Below, in pieces: positions 30,945-39,516 of a stretch of 43,539 nt of DNA; position 1 is the first letter of the stretch; each line of letters opens with the position of its first letter. The notes beneath the pieces are model-generated. The model saw only the letters and a program-made list of their open reading frames with translations, was not told the origin of the DNA and did no database searches. A program made the translations under genes and the position numbers. The stretch lies in contig JAGAJB010000026.1 in assembly GCA_017626295.1 (NCBI GenBank), positions 1 through 43,539 of the forward strand, read 5' to 3'. The stretch comes from Clostridia bacterium (GTDB lineage: Bacteria; Bacillota; Clostridia; Oscillospirales; Acutalibacteraceae).

Positions 30945-31862
30945 ATGAAAGACCTTACTAAATACCACGGTATAATCCCCGCTTTCTACGCTTGTTACGA
31001 AGATGACGGCAGCGTTTCACCCGAAAGAACAAAAGCCTTTACAAAGTACCTTCTCGACAAAGGTGTTAAAGGACTTTACGTATGCGGTTCATCAGGTGAA
31101 TGTATCTATCAGAGCAAAGAGGAAAGAAAACTCATTCTCGAATCCGTTATGGAAGTTGCAAAGGGCAAAATGACAATTATCGCCCACGTTGCTTGCAACA
31201 ACACAGCGGACTCTATGGAACTTGCCGCACACGCAGAAAGCCTGGGTGTTGATGCAATTGCATCTATTCCCCCCATCTACTTTAAACTGCCGGAAGAATC
31301 CATTGCACAGTATTGGAATGATATTTCTTCCGCTGCACCCAATACAGATTTCGTTATCTATAACATTCCTCAACTTGCAGGCGTTTCACTTACAATGTCA
31401 CTTCTTAACGAAATGCTCAAAAACCCCCGTGTTGTAGGTGTTAAAAACTCCTCAATGCCCACACAGGATATTCAGATGTTTAAGGACAGAGGCGGCGACG
31501 ATATAGTTGTTTTCAACGGTCCCGACGAGCAGTTTGTTGCAGGCCGTGCAATAGGCGCGCAGGGTGGTATCGGCGGTACATACGCCGTTATGCCCGAACT
31601 TTTCCTTAAAGCAGATGAACTTATTAAAGCAGGAAATCTCGATAAAGCGCGAGAAATTCAGTACGCAATAAACAATATCATATACGCAATGTGCGACTGC
31701 AAATGTAATATGTATGCCGCCGCAAAAGAAGTTCTTCGCCTTCAGGGTATAGATATTGGCGATGCAAGAAAACCCCTTGCAGGACTTAAAGAGGAAAGTA
31801 AATCCCTCGCCGCAAAGGTTAAATCTATGATAGACGAAGCAAAAGCAAAGTTTTGCGACTGA
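30945..31862 (+). CDS. DapA/NanA-family aldolase, N-acetylneuraminate-lyase-like
   Basis: 305 residues, the standard length of this TIM-barrel family. Key sites: GSSGECIYQS (~48-57) for the carboxylate, YNIPQLAGVSLT with the catalytic Tyr, and VVGVKNSS with the Schiff-base Lys. The YNIP..(S/A)GV..T form is closer to N-acetylneuraminate lyase than to dihydrodipicolinate synthase. Such enzymes reversibly split a 2-keto acid sugar into pyruvate and an aldehyde. With the nearby oxidoreductase, glycosidase and isomerase it suggests breakdown of an acidic or keto sugar, but no sialic acid kinase, epimerase or transporter is present, so a true sialic acid pathway is not shown. Confidence 0.85.
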   Translation: MKDLTKYHGIIPAFYACYEDDGSVSPERTKAFTKYLLDKGVKGLYVCGSSGECIYQSKEERKLILESVMEVAKGKMTIIAHVACNNTADSMELAAHAESLGVDAIASIPPIYFKLPEESIAQYWNDISSAAPNTDFVIYNIPQLAGVSLTMSLLNEMLKNPRVVGVKNSSMPTQDIQMFKDRGGDDIVVFNGPDEQFVAGRAIGAQGGIGGTYAVMPELFLKADELIKAGNLDKAREIQYAINNIIYAMCDCKCNMYAAAKEVLRLQGIDIGDARKPLAGLKEESKSLAAKVKSMIDEAKAKFCD

Positions 31863-31924
31863 TTATATAAAAACAACCGCTACTAGCATGTTGAATGCTG
31901 ATAAGAATATATTTTAAAAATGTT

Positions 31925-31952
31925 GTGTAACCTCAGTAAAATGGGGTTACAC
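31925..31952 (+). terminator. Terminator of the aldolase gene
   Basis: GTGTAACC / GGTTACAC stem with a 12-base loop, then GCTTTTCTTTT. The stem is good, though the T-run is interrupted. Confidence 0.6.
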
Positions 31953-31992
31953 GCTTTTCTTTTATGGAATTCTTCTAGGCTTTGTAATGCAC

Positions 31993-32041
31993 TTCCCAAA
32001 AATGAAAATATATTGATTTTGGGAAATAAAGGTGGTATAAT
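31993..32041 (+). promoter_or_regulatory. Promoter and operator-like palindrome of the ATPase gene
   Basis: TTGATT, 17-base spacer, TATAAT (32013-32041) lies just before the AAA/DUF4143 gene. A 9 bp inverted repeat TTCCCAAAA / TTTTGGGAA (31993-32025) overlaps the -35 and spacer, as expected for an operator. No regulator gene is adjacent. Confidence 0.6.
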
Positions 32042-32062
32042 AACTTTGCGAGGTGATTTTCT

Positions 32063-33256
32063 ATGAAACTGATCGAAAGAAAACAATACTTAGATAAAAT
32101 GATAGGAGTTATCGGAACACCGGACATTAAAGTTCTGACGGGTGTAAGGCGTTCAGGCAAATCAAAATTGCTGGAAGCATTCAAGACTTATGTGCAAAAG
32201 AACATTCCTAACGCTAATATTATTCATATCAATTTTAATCTGTCTAAGTATGACAACCTTAAAGAATACAAGGCACTTAACGAATATATTGAAAATAGCT
32301 TTACAGAAGGTAAGGAAAATTTCGTTTTAATCGATGAAATTCAAATGTGTGATAACTTTGAACTGTGCATAAACAATCTGCACGCAACCGAAATGTATGA
32401 TATTTATATCACGGGTTCTAATGCCTTTTTGCTCAGTTCTGACTTGGCGACGCTGTTTACCGGCAGAACCTTTGAAATAAAGGTATATCCCTTTTCCTTT
32501 GCTGAGTATGTTCATTACTTTGAATTGACAGACAAATATACTGCCTTTGATAATTATATGCTTGAAGGCGGTATGTCCGGTTCTTATCTGTATAAAGACC
32601 CCGAAGATAAATACGATTACATCGAAAACGTCTTTGATACGTTGATTTTAAGGGATATACGTCAAAAGTATAACATCAAAAATCCTGCTTTGATGGATAG
32701 AATTTCCCAATTCTTAATGGATAATGTATCCAATTTAACTTCCGCAAGAAGTGTCACGGACACTCTCACCTCGAATAAGGATAAAATCAACCATAAAACT
32801 GTTGGTAATTATATCCAATATCTTTGCAACGCTTTTGCGTTCTATAAGTTCCGCAGATACGATATTAAAGGCAAAAAGTATCTTTCTTCCAACGATAAGT
32901 ATTATTTAAGTGACCATACTTTCCGTTATGCAAAACTCGGAACTAAAAATTTAGATAACGGCAGAGTAATTGAAAATATCGTTGCAATGGAATTGCTTAG
33001 ACGAGGCTACGAGGTTTATGTCGGTGTCCTATATAAAAAAGAGATCGACTTTGTGGCTTTGAAAAGAAACGAGAAAATTTATATTCAGGTTTCGGATAAT
33101 ATAACCCATCCCGATACTTTTAAACGAGAAGTAGAGCCTCTGCTTAAAATTAAAGATGCCTATCCTAAAATGGTAATTGCACGAACAAGAAACCCCGAGT
33201 ATCAATATGAGGGTGTTAAAGTTGTTGATGTGGCAGATTGGCTATTGGGCAAATAA
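32063..33256 (+). CDS. AAA-family ATPase with DUF4143 domain
   Basis: 397 residues, ATG after GAGGTG. The AAA_14 domain is N-terminal: Walker A GVRRSGKS (~28-35), Walker B FVLIDEIQ (~95), and the family hallmark ITGSNAFLLSSDLATLFTGRTFEIKVYPFSFAEY. The C-terminal DUF4143 region includes ENIVAMELLRRGYEVYVGVLYKKEIDFVALKRNEKIYIQVS, a pattern like PD-(D/E)xK nuclease folds. These proteins are widespread and numerous in gut anaerobes; their job is not settled, with roles in DNA handling or stress proposed. Stand-alone with its own promoter and operator. A+T-richer than its neighbours, consistent with acquisition by transfer. Confidence 0.85.
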   Translation: MKLIERKQYLDKMIGVIGTPDIKVLTGVRRSGKSKLLEAFKTYVQKNIPNANIIHINFNLSKYDNLKEYKALNEYIENSFTEGKENFVLIDEIQMCDNFELCINNLHATEMYDIYITGSNAFLLSSDLATLFTGRTFEIKVYPFSFAEYVHYFELTDKYTAFDNYMLEGGMSGSYLYKDPEDKYDYIENVFDTLILRDIRQKYNIKNPALMDRISQFLMDNVSNLTSARSVTDTLTSNKDKINHKTVGNYIQYLCNAFAFYKFRRYDIKGKKYLSSNDKYYLSDHTFRYAKLGTKNLDNGRVIENIVAMELLRRGYEVYVGVLYKKEIDFVALKRNEKIYIQVSDNITHPDTFKREVEPLLKIKDAYPKMVIARTRNPEYQYEGVKVVDVADWLLGK

Positions 33257-33260
33257 TCAG

Positions 33261-33289
33261 AAAAGCATATCCGAATCGGATATGCTTTT
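33261..33289. terminator. Bidirectional terminator between ATPase and ABC genes
   Basis: Perfect 13 bp stem AAAAGCATATCCG / CGGATATGCTTTT with a three-base loop and T-runs both ways, between two converging stop codons. Confidence 0.9.
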
Positions 33290-33292
33290 TCG

Positions 33293-35074
33293 TTAAACAT
33301 ATTTTTCTGCTTGCAGGCGGAACATATATGCGTACTTTCCGTCAAGTGCCATCAATTCATCGTGTGAGCCGTGTTCAATTATCTCGCCGTTTTCAAGCAT
33401 ATATATTTCATCAGCCATAACCGTCGTAGAAAGGCGGTGGGAAATGAAGATAACTGTCTTACGGTCTGCCGCTTTCGCCATAGATTGATTAAGTGCATAC
33501 TCTGCAACAGGGTCAAGATTTGCGCTGGGTTCATCAAGAACAGCAAAAGGACAATCTTTATAAAAGGCTCTTGCAATTGCGATTTTCTGTGCTTCACCGC
33601 CCGAAAGAGAAACACCGTCATCGTCAAATTCTCTTAAAAGAATACTGTCCGTACCGTCGGGTAGTTCTCTGTGGAAATCCGCTGCATTCAAGGCTTCCTC
33701 TACCTTTTCTTTTTCGTGTGAATCATCCATTGAAACATTTTCCCCCAACGTTGCACCGAAAAGAGAAAAATCCTGGAAAACCGCTGCAAAATTACGGTGA
33801 TATGCATTTATATCCCATTCTTTTATATTAACACCGTTTATAGTTATAGCACCTTCGGTCACATCATAAAGGCGCAAAAGAAGGTTAGTAAGCGTGGTTT
33901 TACCCGCACCGTTATAGCCCACAAGGGCTATTTTTTTATAGGGGGATATTTCAAAGTTTACGTTTTTGAGAACGTATTTATCCGTACCCGGATATTTAAA
34001 TGAAACATTATCGAATTTTATAGTTACGGGATTTTCATAAATGGTAGTTTTTTTACCCGAAATCATTTTTTCCTTTGCGTTCATAAAACGTCGGAATTTT
34101 TCAACATAAAGTCCGTTTTCACGCATACTTATGGCAAATTGGCTTGTAATTGCAAAAACGCTGTTACTTATGGAGGAGGCTCCGTTAAAAGTTGCGGCAA
34201 AATCGCCCAAGCCAACTTCCTTTGTAACAATGGCTTTATACCCCATAAGCAGAGTTATGCCAAGATATATGAGAAGTGTCATGGGTAAACATTCCTGGCA
34301 AAAATACAGTTTCCATTGTTTTGTAAGGTACGGTGCTATTGTTTTTAAACGGTCCGAAATATTTTTATTATATCTTGTTTCAATCATTTTGCCTGCGCCC
34401 GAAAGTCTTAATTCCTTGGCGTAGTCCTGCAGATAGAAAACACGGCTGAAATACAGATTTTTTCTGTCAAGAGGTGTCATTGCCTCGGTTCTTTCAACGT
34501 TGACTTTTGCAATAAGTCTTCCTATGGGGACCATTATAGAAACGCACACTGCAACAAAAACAAGACATATCGGGTCAATTGTGAGTATAACCGCACCTAT
34601 GGTAACGACACCGATAATATTGGTAAGAATATCCTGCGTATTGGATAAAACAGCGTATGCCCTTTCATTCATTGAGTTCATGGCAAGCACAAGGTCGTTA
34701 TAATACTCGGGATTATCGTAAGCCTCATAGTCCATCTTTGCTGCTTTTTCATAAATAGTCTTATATATTGCAAAATACAGTTTTTCCTTTTGCTTAGGTA
34801 ACGAAACCTCGTAAAATAGCGTTGTGCAAAGGTTTGTGATAATAACAAAAGCAACAAATAACCCGAGTGCAACAGCAACCCGATAGTAATCCTTTCCCTC
34901 GGTTGCAACGTCTATTATGTACCTGAGAAGTACAACGTTTGAAAGTGTCCAGGGCAGGTTTGAAAGCACATCAAAAAACAAATATCCGAAAACCATAAAA
35001 GGTGTATGTTTTGAAATAAATTTCAACATATAGATATAGTTTTTTAATGATTTGGTTTTTTCTTTATTCTTCAT
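33293..35074 (-). CDS. ABC half-exporter (second gene of pair)
   Basis: 593 residues from MKNKEKTKSLKNYIYM, with AAGGAGGTG upstream; the much longer open frame lies over the neighbouring gene. Type I exporter membrane domain (~20-310), then an ATPase domain with Walker A GYNGAGKT, signature LSGGEAQKIAIARAF, Walker B FAVLDEPSANLD and H-loop ISHRLS. All motifs are intact. Its start overlaps the stop of the upstream ABC gene by 11 bp, so the two are co-translated and likely form a heterodimer. Such pairs export peptides, lipids or drugs; no precursor peptide, modifying enzyme or regulator is visible beside them. Confidence 0.85.
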   Translation of the reverse strand: MKNKEKTKSLKNYIYMLKFISKHTPFMVFGYLFFDVLSNLPWTLSNVVLLRYIIDVATEGKDYYRVAVALGLFVAFVIITNLCTTLFYEVSLPKQKEKLYFAIYKTIYEKAAKMDYEAYDNPEYYNDLVLAMNSMNERAYAVLSNTQDILTNIIGVVTIGAVILTIDPICLVFVAVCVSIMVPIGRLIAKVNVERTEAMTPLDRKNLYFSRVFYLQDYAKELRLSGAGKMIETRYNKNISDRLKTIAPYLTKQWKLYFCQECLPMTLLIYLGITLLMGYKAIVTKEVGLGDFAATFNGASSISNSVFAITSQFAISMRENGLYVEKFRRFMNAKEKMISGKKTTIYENPVTIKFDNVSFKYPGTDKYVLKNVNFEISPYKKIALVGYNGAGKTTLTNLLLRLYDVTEGAITINGVNIKEWDINAYHRNFAAVFQDFSLFGATLGENVSMDDSHEKEKVEEALNAADFHRELPDGTDSILLREFDDDGVSLSGGEAQKIAIARAFYKDCPFAVLDEPSANLDPVAEYALNQSMAKAADRKTVIFISHRLSTTVMADEIYMLENGEIIEHGSHDELMALDGKYAYMFRLQAEKYV

Positions 35075-36890
35075 CTTCACACACCTCCTTATATCCCGAT
35101 GCCTGAAGAGTGAACATTTCGCAGTATTCCCCGCCGTTTTCCATAAGTTCGGTATGTGTACCGTTTTCCGAAAGTACGCCTTTATTAAAGACCAATATAT
35201 TATCAGCGCGTGTAGCACTTGAAAGACGGTGAGATATATAAATAACTGTCTTTCCCTTTGTACCTTCAATTAACGCATCATACATTTTACTTTCGGCAAC
35301 AGGGTCAAGGGCAGACGAAGGCTCGTCAAGAATAGCAACGTCAAAGTTTCTTGCAAAAAGGCGCGCTATTGTAACCTTTTGAGTTTCGCCACCTGAAAGA
35401 AGTACGCCTTCACTATCAAATTCTTTTGTTAGAAGTGAATTTTCTTTGTTGGGTAACCTGCCTATTTTTTCATAAGCACCTGCCATTTTAAGTGCTTTTA
35501 CGGCAGTTTCTCTGTTTTCATCGGTTACTTCCTCTGTTAAAACGTTTTCCGAAACAGTCATAGCAAAAACGCGGTAATCCTGAAAAACAGAAGCAAATTT
35601 TTCACGGTATTCAAGCAGTTTATATTCCTTAATATTGATACCGTTATAAAGAATCTCGCCTTCTGTTACGTCATAAAAACGCATAATGAGTTTTGAAAGA
35701 GTGGTCTTTCCCGCACCGTTATGACCCACAACGGCAATAGTCTGCCCTTTTTCTATTTTAAAAGAAACATTTTTTACAATGTAATCGCCGTCATCTTTAT
35801 ATCTGAACGAAACATTCTTGAATTCGAGGCTTGAAAACTCTTCGGGAGTAATATCTCCGCTTTGGATTTTCGGCTCATATTCGAGAAATTCTCTCAGATT
35901 CTGCACCCACAAACAATGTTTTTGTTGCATAGCGAAATAATAGGCAAGCTGATTGAGTTTGTTTCTGCAGGTTGTTATGGCAGACACAAGCACGGAAAAT
36001 TCCGAAATAGGAATATCGCCTACTACCATAAGCCTGTAACAGCCGTATATAAAACCGCCCGTAACGGGAATTATTTCTGCAAAATAGTCGGATACACACT
36101 CAAGTATTGCTATCTTCCAACCGTATTTTTTTATTACGGCAATATTCTTTTCTATTGCTCTTCTGAAACGCTTTTCAATAACAACAAATATATTGGTTGT
36201 TTTAATTTCTTTTGCAAAGTCTTTAAGAAGAATCGTTCTTCTGATGTAGTCCTTTTGTCTTTCATAGGGTGTCATTTCTTTCTCTTTTTCAAGTTCCATA
36301 TTATTCTTGAACACCCTGAAAGCAATAACTACTATGGGGCACAATAAAAACACAAGCAAGAACGGGTCTATTGAAACGAGGTACACAACAAGCAAAACAA
36401 GACTCACAAGCGACCCTATTGTCCATGCAGAGCCTTCTATAATCCTTTTAAATCCGCTTTTATCCACAACCCAGGTTGCCCGGTTATATTTATCGAAAAA
36501 TTCGGGATTTTCATAACACCCCAATTCAACCTCTTGCGCCTTTTTGAAAATAAGTGAATTTATATAACTTTCACATTTTATTTCAAACTTTATCCTGACG
36601 GTATAAACATCAATATATCCGATAAGGTCAACAAGGATTTTACCTAAAACAATAATACACATTCTTATTGCAAATTCTCTGAACGTGCCGTTACCCTCAA
36701 TAACAGAAAGTGCTGTTTCAAGGAACATAACGTTTATAACTACTGCGTAATAAACGTTTTCTGCAATATAAGAAAAATATATTATAAAAAGCGACAATGG
36801 CGCACTTTTCAACGCACACCCAAGCATAAAGGCTGTGTTTTTTAATATATGTGCTTTTTGTCGTGCCTGTTTTTTCTTTTTGTGTTGCAT
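35064..36890 (-). CDS. ABC half-exporter (first gene of pair)
   Basis: 608 residues from MQHKKKKQARQKAH; CGGAG lies 8 bases upstream of this ATG and the ATG seven codons earlier lacks one. Lys-rich N-terminus, six membrane helices (~30-310), ATPase domain with Walker A GHNGAGKT, signature LSGGETQKVTIARLF, Walker B VAILDEPSSALD and ISHRLSSATRAD. Similar in build to its downstream partner, so the pair probably arose by duplication. The gap of about 160 bases to the upstream glycosidase gene has no clear terminator, so read-through cannot be excluded. Confidence 0.85.
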   Translation of the reverse strand: MQHKKKKQARQKAHILKNTAFMLGCALKSAPLSLFIIYFSYIAENVYYAVVINVMFLETALSVIEGNGTFREFAIRMCIIVLGKILVDLIGYIDVYTVRIKFEIKCESYINSLIFKKAQEVELGCYENPEFFDKYNRATWVVDKSGFKRIIEGSAWTIGSLVSLVLLVVYLVSIDPFLLVFLLCPIVVIAFRVFKNNMELEKEKEMTPYERQKDYIRRTILLKDFAKEIKTTNIFVVIEKRFRRAIEKNIAVIKKYGWKIAILECVSDYFAEIIPVTGGFIYGCYRLMVVGDIPISEFSVLVSAITTCRNKLNQLAYYFAMQQKHCLWVQNLREFLEYEPKIQSGDITPEEFSSLEFKNVSFRYKDDGDYIVKNVSFKIEKGQTIAVVGHNGAGKTTLSKLIMRFYDVTEGEILYNGINIKEYKLLEYREKFASVFQDYRVFAMTVSENVLTEEVTDENRETAVKALKMAGAYEKIGRLPNKENSLLTKEFDSEGVLLSGGETQKVTIARLFARNFDVAILDEPSSALDPVAESKMYDALIEGTKGKTVIYISHRLSSATRADNILVFNKGVLSENGTHTELMENGGEYCEMFTLQASGYKEVCEDEE

Positions 36891-37049
36891 TTTTAAACTC
36901 CGTGAATTCAATTTTTATTTCCGACATATAAATACAAGTTTAATTCTTATTCTTTAGTTAATACTTTTTTATTCCATGATTTTTTGTGACATTTCGTGTA
37001 CTTCATATACACTTGTATTTTTGGTACGAATGTTAGAAGGAATTAAATC

Positions 37050-39494
37050 TCATTCTGTATATAGTGCAACAGGTCCATACAGTCCCCCTGATACAAAGTC
37101 TTTTGCAAAATCCTTTTCACCGTCAAAATACGGAGATAATTCTTCCTTATTCCATTTATCGAAATAATCTGTGTGAACATACCAGTTTGCTGATGTATTG
37201 GTTACAACTATTTTCAGTTTATTCTCCTTATTGAGTACACCCTCAGGAATTTTTAATCTGTACGGTGACATCATAACTGTACCCAAAGTTTTATCATTGA
37301 GATACACGCAAGCCGTGAAATGCACATCTCCGAGGTCAATTTCTCCTTCTTTTCCGACTTTTTCAGTCGAGAGTGTAAATGTTGTTTCATAAACACCGCT
37401 TCCGGAATAAGCACTGCCAATAAGATATGACCAATCACCAAGGCTTATTGGAACTGCTTTGTCAGAATGTTTTACATTTTCAAATCCGTTTTCATTGCAA
37501 ACGAGTTCGGTCCCTTTACGGAATAAAAAGTCATTCTGAATTTCAAATTTCTCTTTAAACCTTTTTTTCTTTTCTGCAGTCAGGTTTTCGTCTGTCAGCA
37601 ATATTACAGCCGTTTCACCTATCTGAAGAGAAAGCTTAAGAATGTTACTTTCAGTTTCCAAATGTTGCAGATTACCGCTAACCAAATCAAGCATATAGCC
37701 ATTTGAGGTCGGCAGATGAATCCGATAAACTGCATCTTCGCCTGATTCACGGAAAAGGCAGAAAATTTCTGCATTATCTGCTTTTCTGTGCATTGCCCTT
37801 AAGCCACTTCCATCAACTTCGATTACGGGAGTAATATTTTCCGGTTCATACGAAACTATGCCACCACATTTGATAAAACTATTCAATGCTTTTTGTGTGG
37901 CGTCGGGGATATAAGCGTTTTTGGGAATAATAATGTGTTTGTATTTCGCTCTGCCAATGTGCATGAAGCCGCCCTCTGTTATTTCTGAAACCTGCAAAAT
38001 ATCATCGTCAACAATATCGAAATCCACTATCATATCTTCAAGGGTTCTGCCAAGCATATCGAAATTTTTTGCCATACTATCTGCATGCAGACCGCCCTGA
38101 AAATCGTGAACAGGATAATAAAGTCCTGTTTCGCAGATACGTTCTCCGAGGGAGGAAATATACGAAAGGCGTTCCGTATATCGATTAAATTCAGCGAACT
38201 GACCATAATACACCTGTTTTTCAGTAAAAACAGGCAATTCCTGTGCAAGAAGTGCGCCTTTGCGTCCGAGAGGAAAATTAAAGGGATTGAAAACGTTTAT
38301 TCCGCGTACAGCCTGGTATCCTACGGTATACCGCATTATATCGTAAGTCAGTCCCGGTCCCGCTACACCGAAAATCTCACTCATTGCAAGTTTTGTGCCG
38401 TTCTGTGCGGCAGCAGATGAAGCGTATCTGGGAAAAAATCCGTTGTAAGCGTTCATATCATTCTTGATTTTTGCTTTATTTTCCGGGTAAAGTTGGCGCC
38501 ATATAATATCAACACCGGGAATATCAAAGCACCTCAGAGCACGCATCAGATTAAAGTTACTACCGCCACGGATACATCCCAGAGGATTGTGGTCCACATC
38601 CATATGTCCTGTAAAAGCAATACCATTTTCATTTGCCCATTTTTTGCAAGGTATGAGAAAATTATCACAGAACATACGGCTGCACAAATCGTACCAACGG
38701 TACAATATATTAACATTTTCCGCTGTTGTCGGTATGTTTTCTGCAATCAGCGGAAGGTGCGGTAATATTGATTCACCGTATATGGATTTATATTTCTCTT
38801 CTAACTCTTTATTGAAAGCGCCTGCCGGTGCTTTGGGCTCGTCTGTAAATACCGCTGTAACATTTTCACCAAGAGCATCTTTCATTACCGAGGCATATTT
38901 TTCGTGAGTGATTTTAATAAAGTATTCCGTTGCATCTTTGTTAAGTAAATCGGGATAATTACCGTTTGATTCTTTTTCTGCAACATACTCAGTTACAACT
39001 GAATCCTCAGAAAATATATAGCCATCTTCAATAATTTCGGTTTCATTCAGAAAAGTTACCAAAACATCGGGTGTTGTTTTTTTATATACCTCTCCTGCTG
39101 AAAAAGAGCGCTGGTAAAATTCCAATGTCTGTCGGGCATATTCGGGGTGATCTTTAAGAACTTTTCCGCAAGCACTGCCAGAGGGCCATCCCCCTTCATC
39201 ATAAATCCAACTGTTCATACCAAGGGATTTCCCCTTTTCTACAGCATAGGCACATAATTCAAAGTATTCCGATGTGAGATAATCAGGTGTAAGGTTAGTG
39301 GGCATACTGTCAGGTCGGAAATTTTTCGGTTCGGGAAGAATATAAAATGACCGTATACCGAGACTCTGCATTTCAGCAAGTTGAACATCTATAATTTCGC
39401 GAGTACAGACGTCATTCCACACCCATACATACACAGGTGCGTATGAAACATCAGGAGAACTAAAACTCTCTACATCAAATTTATTGTTTATCAT
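37050..39494 (-). CDS. GH106-like glycoside hydrolase (putative alpha-L-rhamnosidase)
   Basis: 814 residues without signal peptide. Features of the GH106-related group: VYVWVWNDVCTREIIDVQLAEMQSLG at the N-terminus, the YDEGGWPSG hallmark near residue 94, FTDEPKAPAG, FTGHMDVDHNPLG and IPGVDIIWRQLYP in the barrel. A C-terminal jelly-roll (VYETTFTLS, GDVHFTACVYLNDKTLGTVMMSPYRLKIPEG) resembles a galactose-binding-like domain. GH106 enzymes remove terminal alpha-L-rhamnose. It lies 22 bp after the MFS transporter gene, and a GH78-like gene is next upstream, which supports a rhamnoside use. Activity on rhamnose is inferred, not proved. Confidence 0.75.
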   Translation of the reverse strand: MINNKFDVESFSSPDVSYAPVYVWVWNDVCTREIIDVQLAEMQSLGIRSFYILPEPKNFRPDSMPTNLTPDYLTSEYFELCAYAVEKGKSLGMNSWIYDEGGWPSGSACGKVLKDHPEYARQTLEFYQRSFSAGEVYKKTTPDVLVTFLNETEIIEDGYIFSEDSVVTEYVAEKESNGNYPDLLNKDATEYFIKITHEKYASVMKDALGENVTAVFTDEPKAPAGAFNKELEEKYKSIYGESILPHLPLIAENIPTTAENVNILYRWYDLCSRMFCDNFLIPCKKWANENGIAFTGHMDVDHNPLGCIRGGSNFNLMRALRCFDIPGVDIIWRQLYPENKAKIKNDMNAYNGFFPRYASSAAAQNGTKLAMSEIFGVAGPGLTYDIMRYTVGYQAVRGINVFNPFNFPLGRKGALLAQELPVFTEKQVYYGQFAEFNRYTERLSYISSLGERICETGLYYPVHDFQGGLHADSMAKNFDMLGRTLEDMIVDFDIVDDDILQVSEITEGGFMHIGRAKYKHIIIPKNAYIPDATQKALNSFIKCGGIVSYEPENITPVIEVDGSGLRAMHRKADNAEIFCLFRESGEDAVYRIHLPTSNGYMLDLVSGNLQHLETESNILKLSLQIGETAVILLTDENLTAEKKKRFKEKFEIQNDFLFRKGTELVCNENGFENVKHSDKAVPISLGDWSYLIGSAYSGSGVYETTFTLSTEKVGKEGEIDLGDVHFTACVYLNDKTLGTVMMSPYRLKIPEGVLNKENKLKIVVTNTSANWYVHTDYFDKWNKEELSPYFDGEKDFAKDFVSGGLYGPVALYTE

Positions 39495-39516
39495 TATTCA
39501 TCAGTCCTTTGAAACT

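Noticed and set aside
30945-31862. Complete sialic acid catabolic operon
   Set aside because: The aldolase is lyase-like, but NanK, NanE, NagA/NagB, sialidase and a transporter are all missing nearby.
35072-35269. Longer N-terminus of the second ABC half-exporter
   Set aside because: It overlaps the neighbouring ABC gene in another frame, has no ribosome site and no family similarity; MKNKEKTK with AAGGAGGTG is the start.
36996-37012. GTGTA / TACAC palindrome upstream of the ABC pair as an operator
   Set aside because: Only five base pairs per arm in an A+T-rich gap, not overlapping a recognisable promoter.
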